Below are positions 8,746 through 17,010 of a stretch of 64,000 nt of DNA, in pieces (the first letter of the stretch is position 1; each line of letters starts with the position of its first letter). The translations under genes and the position numbers were made by a program. The stretch covers positions 964,768-1,028,767 of the forward strand of contig NZ_SIRP01000001.1 of NCBI RefSeq assembly GCF_011634835.1. Direction: 5' to 3'. The DNA is from Isoptericola sp. BMS4. GTDB taxonomy: Bacteria > Actinomycetota > Actinomycetes > Actinomycetales > Cellulomonadaceae. The notes beneath the pieces were generated by a model. The model saw only the letters and a program-made list of their open reading frames with translations. It ran no database searches and was not told the DNA's origin.

Positions 8746-9426
8746 ATGGCTCGTCCCGGCGCCGGGCGGGGCGACGGACGTCACCCGCTCGGGCCCCCGC
8801 CCGTTCGTCACGAGCGTCGCCTACCGGCTCCCGGACGGCCGCCGGGTGGGGTGGTCGGCGCGGGCGCACCGGCGACCGCCCTGACGTTCTTCGTCGGCTC
8901 CGTCCTCTTCACCGCGGCGGCCTACCTGTCGTACCTGCAGGTGGTCCGGGACAACGGCCGCCGCTGGTTCGCGTGGGTCGTCCACGACATGGGGCAGTGG
9001 GCCGCGCTCGTCCAGCTGGTCGGGACCGTCTACTTCAACGTCAGCACGTTCGCGGCTTTCCTCGACCCCTCGCCCGACGCGGTCGACCGGGTGGTGTGGA
9101 GGCCCGACGCCCTGGGGTCGGTGTGCTTCCTGGTCTCCTCTGCGCTCGCCTTCGCCGAGGCGGGGCACCGGTGGTGGTCGTGGCGGCCCGGCGAGCGCGA
9201 CTGGCACATCACCGCCCTCAACCTGTGGGGTTCCGTGTTCTTCGGGTTCTCCGCCGTCGGCGCCTACGTGCGCCCCGGGGGCGAGGTGCTCGACGCGACC
9301 TGGGCGAACGGCGGCACCTTCCTCGGGGCGGTGTGCTTCCTCGCCGCCTCGATCCTCATGGTGCCGGAGGGACGTGCCTCCCCGGCGGCCGACGACGACC
9401 CGGACTTCTTCGTGCCATCGGGATGA
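8746..9426 (+). CDS. YrhK-like membrane protein, apparently frame-disrupted near the N-terminus
   Basis: From about position 8880 the frame encodes a clear four-helix membrane protein (ALTFFVGSVLFTAAAYLSYLQ, then further helices with a conserved WRPDALGSVCFLVSS segment), like actinobacterial YrhK-domain proteins. The first 40 codons from ATG 8746 are Pro/Arg/Gly-rich and look non-coding. In another frame, a TTG at 8726 overlapping the gadB stop opens SGTPASWLVPA... ending in YRLPDGRRVGWSARAHRR, which matches the expected N-terminus of this family but stops at 8884. As I recall the family, a first helix lies between these two parts, so a deletion plus frameshift near 8865-8880 is likely. It is either a pseudogene or a truncated product from GTG 8851. 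Confidence 0.6.
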   Translation: MARPGAGRGDGRHPLGPPPVRHERRLPAPGRPPGGVVGAGAPATALTFFVGSVLFTAAAYLSYLQVVRDNGRRWFAWVVHDMGQWAALVQLVGTVYFNVSTFAAFLDPSPDAVDRVVWRPDALGSVCFLVSSALAFAEAGHRWWSWRPGERDWHITALNLWGSVFFGFSAVGAYVRPGGEVLDATWANGGTFLGAVCFLAASILMVPEGRASPAADDDPDFFVPSG

Positions 9427-9449
9427 TGTGGCCCGCCCGCGGCCGGGAC

Positions 9450-9467
9450 GAGCCTGGCATCAGGCTC
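9450..9467 (+). terminator. Small hairpin upstream of a membrane-protein gene
   Basis: GAGCCTG and CAGGCTC form a perfect 7-bp stem with a GCAT loop, 23 nt after the preceding stop codon. No U tract follows, so terminator function is uncertain. Confidence 0.35.
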
Positions 9468-9506
9468 AGGGAGTCCTGGGCCGTGTCTCCAGGAAGGAGC
9501 CGGGCG

Positions 9507-9935
9507 ATGTCCACCAGCCAGCAGGGGACCCCCGTCCCCGGACGGTCGAGGGAACACAGCGCCGTGGCCGTCGGCGCCACGGCCTTCGCCGCCGTCCTGA
9601 TGATCATGAGCGGCTTCTTCCAGATGATCGCCGGGATCGTGGCGCTCGTGAACGACGAGTTCTACGTGGTCGGCACGGAGTGGGTCTTCCAGATGGACGC
9701 CACCACGTGGGGCTGGATCCATCTGATCCTGGGTGCGCTCGTCGCGTTGGCGGGCTTCGCGCTCTTCACCGGAGCGGCGTGGGCACGGGCCGTCGGTGTC
9801 CTGCTCGCCGTGGTGGCGGGCGTGACGGCCTTCGCCTGGTTGCCCTGGTACCCCGTCTGGGCGATCGTCCTCGTCGCGGCGTCCGTCATCGTCGTCTGGG
9901 CACTCACCGCCCACGGCCGGGACATCGCCGACTGA
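9507..9935 (+). CDS. Small four-helix membrane protein (DUF7144-like)
   Basis: 142 residues with four hydrophobic helices at about 26-47, 68-84, 87-107 and 115-133. The pattern (M-SGFFQMIAGIVAL, an aromatic loop with W-G-W-I-H, then WLPWYPVWAIVLVAASVIVVWAL) is that of a widespread actinobacterial membrane protein family of unknown role. AGGAAGGAG seven bases before ATG 9507 decides the start. No partner gene explains it. Confidence 0.8.
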   Translation: MSTSQQGTPVPGRSREHSAVAVGATAFAAVLMIMSGFFQMIAGIVALVNDEFYVVGTEWVFQMDATTWGWIHLILGALVALAGFALFTGAAWARAVGVLLAVVAGVTAFAWLPWYPVWAIVLVAASVIVVWALTAHGRDIAD

Positions 9936-9992
9936 CAGTATCGCAGGGGCGGACGGCCGGCGCGACGTCGTCGGGCGGGAGGCGGCGCCGCG

Positions 9993-12365
9993 CTACTGTC
10001 GCGACATCGCCACCCGGAGCCGCTCCTGCGGGTCGATGAAGTGGTCGTGGTCGTCCTTCCCCGTGTCGAGCTGCACCCAGTGGATCGTCCCGTTGCACCT
10101 GCTGCTCGCCGTGTCGTACCTGGACGACACCGTCGTCCCGGACTCGTAGCCGACGTCGGTCGTCTCGTCCGCGGAGAAGATCATCGGCTGCGTGGCGTCG
10201 ACGCGACCCGAGCCGACCTGCGTCCCGTCGTGGTAGAGGGTGACCTGCCCGCCCTTGCCGAGCCCTCCGCCGTCGTAGGCGAACTCCGCGCGCAGCTGGT
10301 GCTTCCCGCTGGGGACGGGCAGGTCGGCGCTCGTCACGAACTCCCGGATCCCGAGGAGGTTGTAGGCGAACTCGAGGACGCCGTGCCTCGCGTACACGGC
10401 CCATCCGCCGAAGCTTCCGCCCTGGGCGATCACGACCCCCTGGAGGCCGTCCTCGGGGACCTCCACCTCGGCGGTGATCGCGAAGGACCGGTTCTTGATG
10501 CTGAGGACGCTGTTCTCGGACAGCCGGCCCATCCCGGGGAAGAACAGCTGCGAGCTGCCCCGCACGAGCGTCGGGCGGCCGGCGAGCTCGGGGTCGAGCC
10601 GTTCCCCGGTGCGGTCGTCCATCGGGAGCACGTTGTACCTGGTCGCCTCGATGAGCCACAGCCGCTGGAGCTCCCGCAGCCGGTCCGGGTGCTCCCGTGC
10701 CAGGTCGACGGCCTGACTGTAGTCGTTCGTGCCGTCGTACAGCTCCCAGACGTCGTCGTCGAACTCCGGCATCTCGGCGCCGACCAGCACCCAGGGTGTC
10801 CGGTGCTTGGTGACCGCGCTCCAGCCGCGATGGTAGACGCCCCGGTTCCCGAACATCTCGAAGTACTGCAGGTCGTGGCGCTCGGGCGCCTCGGCCTCGT
10901 CGAACGTGTAGAGCATGCTCGTGCCCTCCATCGGGGACTGGAGCACGCCGTTGACCGTCGTGGGCTCGCCGAGCCCGACCGCTTCGAGGACCGTGGGGGC
11001 GATGTCGATGACGTGGGTGAACTGCTCCCGCAGCCCGCCGCGGTCGGCGATGCGTCGGGGCCAGTGCACGATCGTGCCGTTGCGCGTGCCGCCCCAGTGC
11101 GAGGCGACCTGCTTGGTCCACTGGAAGGGCGTGTTCATGGCCCATGCCCAGCCCACCGAGTAGTGGTTGTAGGAGGTGGGTGACCCGAAGTCGTCCATCC
11201 TGGACCGCAGGAACTCCGTGGTCTCGAGCGCGGCCATGCCGTTGAAGTTGGCCATCTCGTTGAAGGCACCGTTCATCGTGCCCTCCGCCGAGGCGCCGTT
11301 GTCCCCGATGATGTAGAACACGAGCGTGTCGTCGAGGACGCCGAGGTCGTCGATCGCGTCCACGACGCGACCCACCTGATGGTCGGTGTGCTCGAGGAAC
11401 CCGGCGTAGACCTCCATCTCCCGCGCGAGCACCGGCTTGAGGTCGTCGGGCATGTCGTCCCAGGCGGCGATCTCGTCGTGACGTGCGGTCAGGCCGGCGT
11501 CGGCGGGGATGATCCCGAGCTGCTTCTGGCGGGCGAAGGTCCGTTCCCGCTGGACGTCCCACCCGTCGTCGAAGGCACCGCGATACTTCTCGGCCCACTC
11601 CCGGGGGACGTGGTGCGGTGCATGGGTGGCGCCCGGGGCGAAGTAGACGAAGAACGGGCGGTCGGGCATCAGCGCCTTCTGCTGCCGGATCCAGCTGATG
11701 GCGTGGTCCGCGAGATCCTCCGTGAGGTGGTACCCCTCCTCGGGCTTCGCGGGCGGGTCGATCGGCGTGGTGCCGTCATAGAGCGCCGGGTCCCACTGGT
11801 TGTTCTCGCCACCGATGAAGCCGTAGAACTTCTCGAACCCGCCGCCGCCCGACGGCCACGCGTCGAACGGCCCGAGCGGCGAGGTCTGCCACGGCGGCAC
11901 CTCGTGGCACTTGCCGAACTGCGCGGTGGAATAGCCGTTGAGCCGGAGCGTGAGCGGCAGCGGGGCCTTGGTGTTGGGCCGCATCGCGTTGTTGCCGGGT
12001 GCGGACGTCGCCGTCTCGGTGATGCTCCCCATGCCGACGGAGTGGTGGTTGCGACCGGTGAGCAGCGCCTGCCGCGTGGGCGCGCAGAGCGCGGTCGTGT
12101 GGAACCGGTTGTACCGAAGGCCTCCGGCGGCCAGCCGTTCGGCGGTCGGGGTGAGGCACGGCCCGCCGAAGGTGCTCGGGGCGCCGAAGCCGACGTCGTC
12201 CAGCAGGACGATCAGCACGTTGGCCGCACCGGGTGGTGGGAGCAGCGGTCGGATCGGTGGGTACGACGTGGCGGGGTCCTTGGCGTCGTAGGTGGTCGGT
12301 CCGGGGGCGGCCCGGTCCGGGATCGGGAGCATCGCTCGGACGTGGTTGTCCGGGGCCTCGGCCAT
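9993..12365 (-). CDS. Arylsulfatase (type I, formylglycine-dependent)
   Basis: A 790-residue sulfatase that hydrolyses sulfate esters. The metal-binding DD is at residues 56-57. The nucleophile motif CAPTRQALLTGR places Cys94 as the residue converted to formylglycine, and GYSTAQFGKCH matches the second sulfatase signature. The length and the C-terminal beta-rich segment (about 640-790) are like the large AtsA-type arylsulfatases of actinobacteria. There is no signal peptide, so it appears cytoplasmic. GAAGGAG lies before ATG 12365; the 12 upstream in-frame codons are rejected. No formylglycine-generating enzyme is encoded nearby, so maturation must rely on one elsewhere. Substrate is not predictable. 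Confidence 0.93.
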   Translation of the reverse strand: MAEAPDNHVRAMLPIPDRAAPGPTTYDAKDPATSYPPIRPLLPPPGAANVLIVLLDDVGFGAPSTFGGPCLTPTAERLAAGGLRYNRFHTTALCAPTRQALLTGRNHHSVGMGSITETATSAPGNNAMRPNTKAPLPLTLRLNGYSTAQFGKCHEVPPWQTSPLGPFDAWPSGGGGFEKFYGFIGGENNQWDPALYDGTTPIDPPAKPEEGYHLTEDLADHAISWIRQQKALMPDRPFFVYFAPGATHAPHHVPREWAEKYRGAFDDGWDVQRERTFARQKQLGIIPADAGLTARHDEIAAWDDMPDDLKPVLAREMEVYAGFLEHTDHQVGRVVDAIDDLGVLDDTLVFYIIGDNGASAEGTMNGAFNEMANFNGMAALETTEFLRSRMDDFGSPTSYNHYSVGWAWAMNTPFQWTKQVASHWGGTRNGTIVHWPRRIADRGGLREQFTHVIDIAPTVLEAVGLGEPTTVNGVLQSPMEGTSMLYTFDEAEAPERHDLQYFEMFGNRGVYHRGWSAVTKHRTPWVLVGAEMPEFDDDVWELYDGTNDYSQAVDLAREHPDRLRELQRLWLIEATRYNVLPMDDRTGERLDPELAGRPTLVRGSSQLFFPGMGRLSENSVLSIKNRSFAITAEVEVPEDGLQGVVIAQGGSFGGWAVYARHGVLEFAYNLLGIREFVTSADLPVPSGKHQLRAEFAYDGGGLGKGGQVTLYHDGTQVGSGRVDATQPMIFSADETTDVGYESGTTVSSRYDTASSRCNGTIHWVQLDTGKDDHDHFIDPQERLRVAMSRQ

Positions 12366-12567
12366 GGCATCTCCTTCAGAGTTCCGTGACGGCCCTGCCA
12401 TCGTCGAGTCGTGCCGGCGACCGGCGCATCGTCCCCCCGGGATGAGCGCTGCCGCGGTGGGGCCTCTCCCGGTGAGGGGTGCGGGTGAAATTCGCGCCGT
12501 GGGCGGTTCATCCCGAAAATCCCGTTGTAGCGTCGGCGACGCCTGCTCATGCCCCAGGGAGTCATGT

Positions 12568-13029
12568 GTGCGTCACGCCAGGAGGGCGCTCGTCGTCGCC
12601 GTCGCCGCGGTCCTCGTCGGGTGCGCCCCCGTGGACGACGGCGGTGCGCCGGGCGCCGGCGGGCCGGCGACGACGCCCTCGGTCGAGGGGGTCGGTGCCG
12701 AGGGCGGCGGGTCGACCCGCGCGGACGCCGAGGGGAAGGAAGCGCGCGAGCGACGGCGTGCCCGTGCCCGGGCCCAGGAGCACCTCGACTACGCCGCGTT
12801 CTCGCGGTCCGGCCTGGTCGACCAGCTCGAGTTCGAGGGGTTCACGAGGGAGGTCGCGAGGCACGCCGTCGACAGCCTGGACGTCGAATGGACGACGCAG
12901 GCCGTGAGGGCGGCCATGAACTACCGGGAGTTCGAGTCCTACTCGCGCCGGGGCGTCGTCACCCAGCTGGTGTTCGAGGGATACACGAGGACGCAGGCGG
13001 AGCACGGCGCGGACGCGGCCGGGTACTGA
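12568..13029 (+). CDS. Ltp-family repeat lipoprotein
   Basis: 153 residues from GTG 12568, chosen because AGGGAG lies six bases upstream and the frame then begins with a lipoprotein signal (MRHARRALVVAVAAVLVGC, lipobox LVGC). After a low-complexity Gly/Ala/Thr linker and a charged helix there are two repeats of the Ltp type: YAAFSRSGLVDQLEFEGFT... and YREFESYSRRGVVTQLVFEGYT.... Such repeats occur in host-cell-surface lipoproteins, including the phage-encoded Ltp that blocks DNA injection by related phages. Many actinobacteria carry chromosomal copies of unknown role. It is diverged from the sulfatase gene and no phage genes are nearby. Confidence 0.8.
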   Translation: MRHARRALVVAVAAVLVGCAPVDDGGAPGAGGPATTPSVEGVGAEGGGSTRADAEGKEARERRRARARAQEHLDYAAFSRSGLVDQLEFEGFTREVARHAVDSLDVEWTTQAVRAAMNYREFESYSRRGVVTQLVFEGYTRTQAEHGADAAGY

Positions 13030-13061
13030 CGCGGGGTCGCGGGCGTGCGACGCTGGCAGAC

Positions 13062-13364
13062 ATGGCGACCAACGACGTGAAGTTCCAGATCGACGTCCCC
13101 CAGGACCAGGAGGCGGGGGTCCCGGCGGACTTCGCGTCGTTGTGGCACACGTCGACGTCGTTCGTCATCGACTTCGTCGCGGCGACGAAGCCGGCGCAGG
13201 TGACCACGGACGAGTCGGGGGCCCAGCGCCGCGTGGTGCCCGGCCAGGTCGTCTCGCGGGTGCGCATCCCGCCGCAGCAGGTGTTCGAGCTGGCGCGGGC
13301 CCTCACCCAGCAGCTGGACGCCTGGGAGCGGGAGACGGGCAGGAAGAGCGACGGGAGCGAGTGA
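13062..13364 (+). CDS. DUF3467 family protein
   Basis: A 100-residue protein matching the small DUF3467 family: the central STSFVIDFVAATKPAQVTTDE and the C-terminal VVSRVRIPPQQVFELARALTQQL are characteristic. The members are cytoplasmic and of unknown function. It starts 32 bp after the Ltp gene in the same direction and could be co-transcribed. No classical ribosome-binding site is seen, only a weak purine tract. Confidence 0.85.
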   Translation: MATNDVKFQIDVPQDQEAGVPADFASLWHTSTSFVIDFVAATKPAQVTTDESGAQRRVVPGQVVSRVRIPPQQVFELARALTQQLDAWERETGRKSDGSE

Positions 13365-13401
13365 CCCGTCGCCCTCCCGCCCTGCTCGGGGCGCGCCCTG
13401 C

Positions 13402-14790
13402 TCAGAGCACGCGCTCGGGCCGGGCGAGGATGCCCGGGACCAGGCGGGTGCTGAGCGCGGCGGCGCCGCGCACCAGGCCGAAGCCGACCGCGAACACGGC
13501 CGCCGCGGTCACGACGGCGACGGGCTGCATGAAGATCGCCATGCCGACCAGGGGGAGCAGCAGGACGACGGCGCACAGCGCCGATCCGCCGGACACGAGC
13601 CACAGCGCGGACATGACCGCCCGCCGGGTGGCCTCGGCCATCACGGTGCGCGGCACGCCGAGCCGGTCGAGCGAGACGTGGACGGCGGCGCGGTCGAGCG
13701 TCGTCGCGGCCTGGTTGATCCCCACCGAGCAGGCGACCATGAGGAACGACCCGGCCACGGTGACGAGGACGCCGGTGGAGATGTCGTGCATCAGCCAGCG
13801 TTCGTCGGCGGGCATGTCGGCGGTGTCGGTGTAGCTCGCCATGGCGAGACCGACCGCGCCGAAGACGCCGACGAAGCTGGTCATCGCGACCCCGCTGACC
13901 TGCCGCCACGCCGCCTTCGGGTCCTCCAGGGTCATGCGGGCCGCGAGCAGGCGGGGCACGGTCCGCGCCGTGCGGGCCCTCCGCCGGGCGCGCAGGCGCA
14001 GCACCCAGGGCCCGATGGCGTCGACGGCGAGCAGGACAGCGCCGAAGACCCCGGCCAGCACCCCGACGATGGCGACGACCCCGCCCATCTGGCCGAACAG
14101 GCTGAGGGACTGGACGGCGAGCAGCCCGACGGCGAGCACGCCGGCCGCGACCAGGGCGCGCACCCAGTGCGCGGTGCCGGCGCGCTGCCGGGTCCGGACG
14201 CCGAGCGGCGTGACGACGACGGCACGCAGGCCGGCCAGCGCGCTGACGGCGGCGAGCAGCGTCACGCCGAGCACCACCAGCGGCAGCCACCCCCAGGGCA
14301 GCCACACCTGCCCGCCCAGCGCCTCGCCGCGGAAGTGCAGCAGGCCGAGCAGCGGCGCCGTCGCCCCGTACAGGACGGTCCCGGCGAGCGCGCCGACGAG
14401 GGCGGTGGCCGCGGCCTCCAGCACGGTCAGCGCGGTGACGGTCCCCGTGGTGGCCCCGAGCAGCCGCAGGGAGGCGAGCCGCTCGTCCCTCCGCCGGGCC
14501 GCGAGGCGTGCGGCGGAGGCGCCCACGGTGCCCAGGGGCACGAGCAGCAGCACGAGGGCGATGACCGCGAGCGTCTGGTAGGTGGCCGCGAGGTCGTCGT
14601 CCCAGCGGAAGAACGCCTGGGCGCCGCCCGCCACGAGCTCCAGCAGGGCGGTGACGACCATGAAGCTCGCCACGGGCAGCAGCGTGGCGAGGCGGTCGGA
14701 GTCGCGGCGGCGGGCGAACAGGGGCGCGAGGTGCAGCGCGGTCGCGACGGCGCCCGCGTGGCGCGGTGCGGCGACGGCCGGCGCGCTCAT
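13402..14790 (-). CDS. FtsX-like ABC transporter permease
   Basis: 462 residues with about ten hydrophobic segments arranged in two halves, like actinobacterial MacB/FtsX-type permeases that act with a dedicated ATPase to export peptides, lipids or antibiotics, or to signal. The start at ATG 14790 overlaps the ATPase stop by four bases (ATGA), so the two are translationally coupled. Upstream in-frame codons merely shadow the ATPase gene. No two-component system of the bacitracin-resistance type is adjacent, so no substrate can be proposed. Confidence 0.88.
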   Translation of the reverse strand: MSAPAVAAPRHAGAVATALHLAPLFARRRDSDRLATLLPVASFMVVTALLELVAGGAQAFFRWDDDLAATYQTLAVIALVLLLVPLGTVGASAARLAARRRDERLASLRLLGATTGTVTALTVLEAAATALVGALAGTVLYGATAPLLGLLHFRGEALGGQVWLPWGWLPLVVLGVTLLAAVSALAGLRAVVVTPLGVRTRQRAGTAHWVRALVAAGVLAVGLLAVQSLSLFGQMGGVVAIVGVLAGVFGAVLLAVDAIGPWVLRLRARRRARTARTVPRLLAARMTLEDPKAAWRQVSGVAMTSFVGVFGAVGLAMASYTDTADMPADERWLMHDISTGVLVTVAGSFLMVACSVGINQAATTLDRAAVHVSLDRLGVPRTVMAEATRRAVMSALWLVSGGSALCAVVLLLPLVGMAIFMQPVAVVTAAAVFAVGFGLVRGAAALSTRLVPGILARPERVL

Positions 14791-15515
14791 CGGGCGGTCT
14801 CCGTCCCGGTCGCGGCCGTCGCGGCCGGGGCCGCGGTGTCGGAGACGACGTGCCCGTCGCGCAGAACGACGGTGCGGCCGCAGCGCCGGGCGACGTCGGC
14901 GTCGTGGGTGACGACGACGAGCGTGCGGCCGGTGGCGACGGCGGCGAGCAGCAGGTCGAGCACCTCCACCGACGTGGCGGAGTCGAGCGCGCCGGTCGGC
15001 TCGTCGGCGAAGATCAGCCGCGCGCCGGTCACCTGTGCGCGGGCGATGGCGACGCGCTGCGCCTGCCCGCCGGACAGCTCGCCGAGGCGCCGCTGCTCCA
15101 GGCCGGTCAGCCCCAGGTGGGCGAGCCACTGCTGGGCCTCCGCCTCGGCCTGCGCCCGGGGCACACCGGCGAGCATCCGCGCGACGGCGACGTTCTCCAG
15201 CGCGGTGAGCTCGCCCAGCAGCAGGCCCTGCTGGAACACGAAGCCGAGCTCCTCGCGGCGCAGCCGGGCGCGGGCGGCGTCGTCCATCGCGGCGACGTCC
15301 ACCGGCCCGGAGCCGGCCTGGAGCATCACGCTGCCGGTGGTGGGCCGCAGGATGCCCGCGAGGCAGTGCAGCAGCGTCGTCTTGCCGGAGCCGGAGGCGC
15401 CCATGACGGCCACGGACGTCCCGGGCACGATGTCGAGGTCGACGGAGTCCAGGGCAGGGGAGGTGCTGCCCGGGTAGTGCATCGTCAGGCCGCGGGCGCT
15501 CAGCAGGGAAGTCAT
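14787..15515 (-). CDS. ABC transporter ATP-binding protein (MacB/LolD type)
   Basis: 242 residues. Walker A is GASGSGKT at 39-46, the signature is LSGGQ, and Walker B is LIFADEPTG, followed by the D-loop sequence ALDS and an H-loop TH. The ADEPTGALD string is typical of the LolD/MacB/FtsE class, which energises the FtsX-like permease encoded immediately downstream. ATG 15515 is the first plausible start; more upstream codons are of non-coding composition. Confidence 0.93.
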   Translation of the reverse strand: MTSLLSARGLTMHYPGSTSPALDSVDLDIVPGTSVAVMGASGSGKTTLLHCLAGILRPTTGSVMLQAGSGPVDVAAMDDAARARLRREELGFVFQQGLLLGELTALENVAVARMLAGVPRAQAEAEAQQWLAHLGLTGLEQRRLGELSGGQAQRVAIARAQVTGARLIFADEPTGALDSATSVEVLDLLLAAVATGRTLVVVTHDADVARRCGRTVVLRDGHVVSDTAAPAATAATGTETAR

Positions 15516-15664
15516 GGTCCCAGGCTGCCGGTGGCTACGGTGTCGCGCGTCGCCCCCGGAAAGGATCCTCGGTGCCCGGCATCCACCCCTGGTATGACGG
15601 CGTGCTCGGGGACTGCCCTGAGCGTGACGGTCAGCGGGCGGCGGCCGCCGGTAGGCTCGACGCC

Positions 15665-16357
15665 ATGGCATGGAGCTTCGGCCGCCGGCGCAGCCGCCCC
15701 GTCACGTACCTGCTCGGCGAGCCGGCCGACCCGTACCCGGCGCAGACGCCGGAGGCGCAGCGCGGACGGGTGCTGCGGATCACGGAGATCGGCGAGCCGG
15801 TGCTGCACACCCCGGCCCGCACGGTGGAGCGGTTCTCCACCCCGGAGCTCGCGCGGCTGGTCGACGACATGTTCGCCACGATGGAGGTCGCCGAGGGGGT
15901 GGGGCTCGCGGCGCCGCAGGTGGGCGTCGACCTGCGCGTCTTCGTGTACGACCTCACCGACGACCACGGTGACCGCCACGTGGGGCACGTCGTCAACCCC
16001 GTCCTGGAGGTCGACGACGACGCCGTCCCGGAGACCGAGGAGGAGGGGTGCCTCTCCGTCCCGGGCGCCTACGTGCCGCTGGCACGCCCGGGCGGCGCGA
16101 CGGTCCGGGGCGTCGACCAGCACGGGGGTCCCGTGCAGCTGACGGCGACGGGGTTCCTGGCGCGCTGCTTCGTCCACGAGGCGCAGCACCTCGACGGCAC
16201 GCTGTACTGGGACCACCTGTCGCCCGAGCTGCGGGCGGACGCGCTGCGCCAGCGCGACGAAGAGCGGGCCGACGTCCTCGCGGGGCGGCGTGAGCTGGCG
16301 ATCGAGCTCGAGAAGACCCCGGCGGACTACCCGGAGCGCCCCGCGGGCGGACGCTGA
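15665..16357 (+). CDS. def: Peptide deformylase
   Basis: It removes the N-formyl group from nascent proteins. 230 residues from ATG 15665. All three metalloenzyme motifs are present: GVGLAAPQVG, EEGCLSVPG (the metal-ligand Cys) and HEAQHLDG (two metal-ligand His and the catalytic Glu). There is an N-terminal extension of about 40 residues before the core, usual for an accessory actinobacterial deformylase; it may be a second copy besides one near fmt. It is convergent with the hydrolase gene at 16386. Confidence 0.95.
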   Translation: MAWSFGRRRSRPVTYLLGEPADPYPAQTPEAQRGRVLRITEIGEPVLHTPARTVERFSTPELARLVDDMFATMEVAEGVGLAAPQVGVDLRVFVYDLTDDHGDRHVGHVVNPVLEVDDDAVPETEEEGCLSVPGAYVPLARPGGATVRGVDQHGGPVQLTATGFLARCFVHEAQHLDGTLYWDHLSPELRADALRQRDEERADVLAGRRELAIELEKTPADYPERPAGGR

Positions 16358-16385
16358 CGCGAAAGCCCCGGGAACGACCGGCCCG

Positions 16386-16973
16386 TCAGAGCGTGCGCAC
16401 CCAGTCGGCGACGGCGGCCGCGACGTCGTCGTCCTGGCCCTTGACGTCGTGCGCGCCGGGCAGGGTGATCCGGGTGACGGGCCCCGGGATCGCGGCGGCG
16501 TGCTCCGCGAGCTCGGCGGGGGTGCCGAAGGGGTCGCGGTCGCCGGAGACGAACAGCACGGGCACGTCGACCTGGGGCAGGTGCTCGACGCGGAGCCTGT
16601 CCGGCCTGCCCGGCGGGTGCAGCGGGTAGCTCAGCAGCACCAGGCCGGCGGCGGGCAGCCCGTCGGCCACCGCCATCGAGCACATGCGCCCGCCGTAGGA
16701 GCGCCCGCCGAGCAGCAGCCGGTCCGTCGTCGTGCCCAGCTCGCCGGCGAGGTCCTCGGCCTCCGCGCGCAGGTGCGCGACGGCGGCCGGCGGGCGGTCG
16801 GGCATCTTCCTGCCCGCGGTCCGGTACGGGAAGTCGACCCGCCGGGTGGGCACCGGCGGCTCCAGCGCCCCGAGCGCCCGCTCGACGGCGAGCAGGGTGT
16901 GGTGGTCGCGGTCCGCGCCGGCGCCGGGCGTCAGGAGCAGGCCCGCGGGGGTGGTGTGCCGGGGTGACGTCAT
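16386..16973 (-). CDS. Alpha/beta-fold hydrolase
   Basis: 195 residues of the small dienelactone-hydrolase-like class. The nucleophile elbow is GRSYGG with the catalytic Ser, followed by a strand LVLLSYPLHPPG, an acid site near VLFVSGDRDPF and a catalytic His in LPGAHDVKG. This set matches the KAT8-complex-subunit-3-like/YcjY family found in bacteria, with unknown substrates. The start at ATG 16973 follows a weak purine-rich site. It is encoded back-to-back with the pentapeptide-repeat gene, so a divergent promoter must be very compact. Confidence 0.85.
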   Translation of the reverse strand: MTSPRHTTPAGLLLTPGAGADRDHHTLLAVERALGALEPPVPTRRVDFPYRTAGRKMPDRPPAAVAHLRAEAEDLAGELGTTTDRLLLGGRSYGGRMCSMAVADGLPAAGLVLLSYPLHPPGRPDRLRVEHLPQVDVPVLFVSGDRDPFGTPAELAEHAAAIPGPVTRITLPGAHDVKGQDDDVAAAVADWVRTL

Positions 16974-17010
16974 GCCCCCAGTGTCGCCTGCCACCGGTAG
17001 CGTCCGGAGG

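Noticed and set aside
12366-13370. A prophage remnant around the Ltp-repeat lipoprotein
   Set aside because: No integrase, structural or packaging gene and no attachment-like repeats occur nearby; the neighbours are ordinary chromosomal genes.
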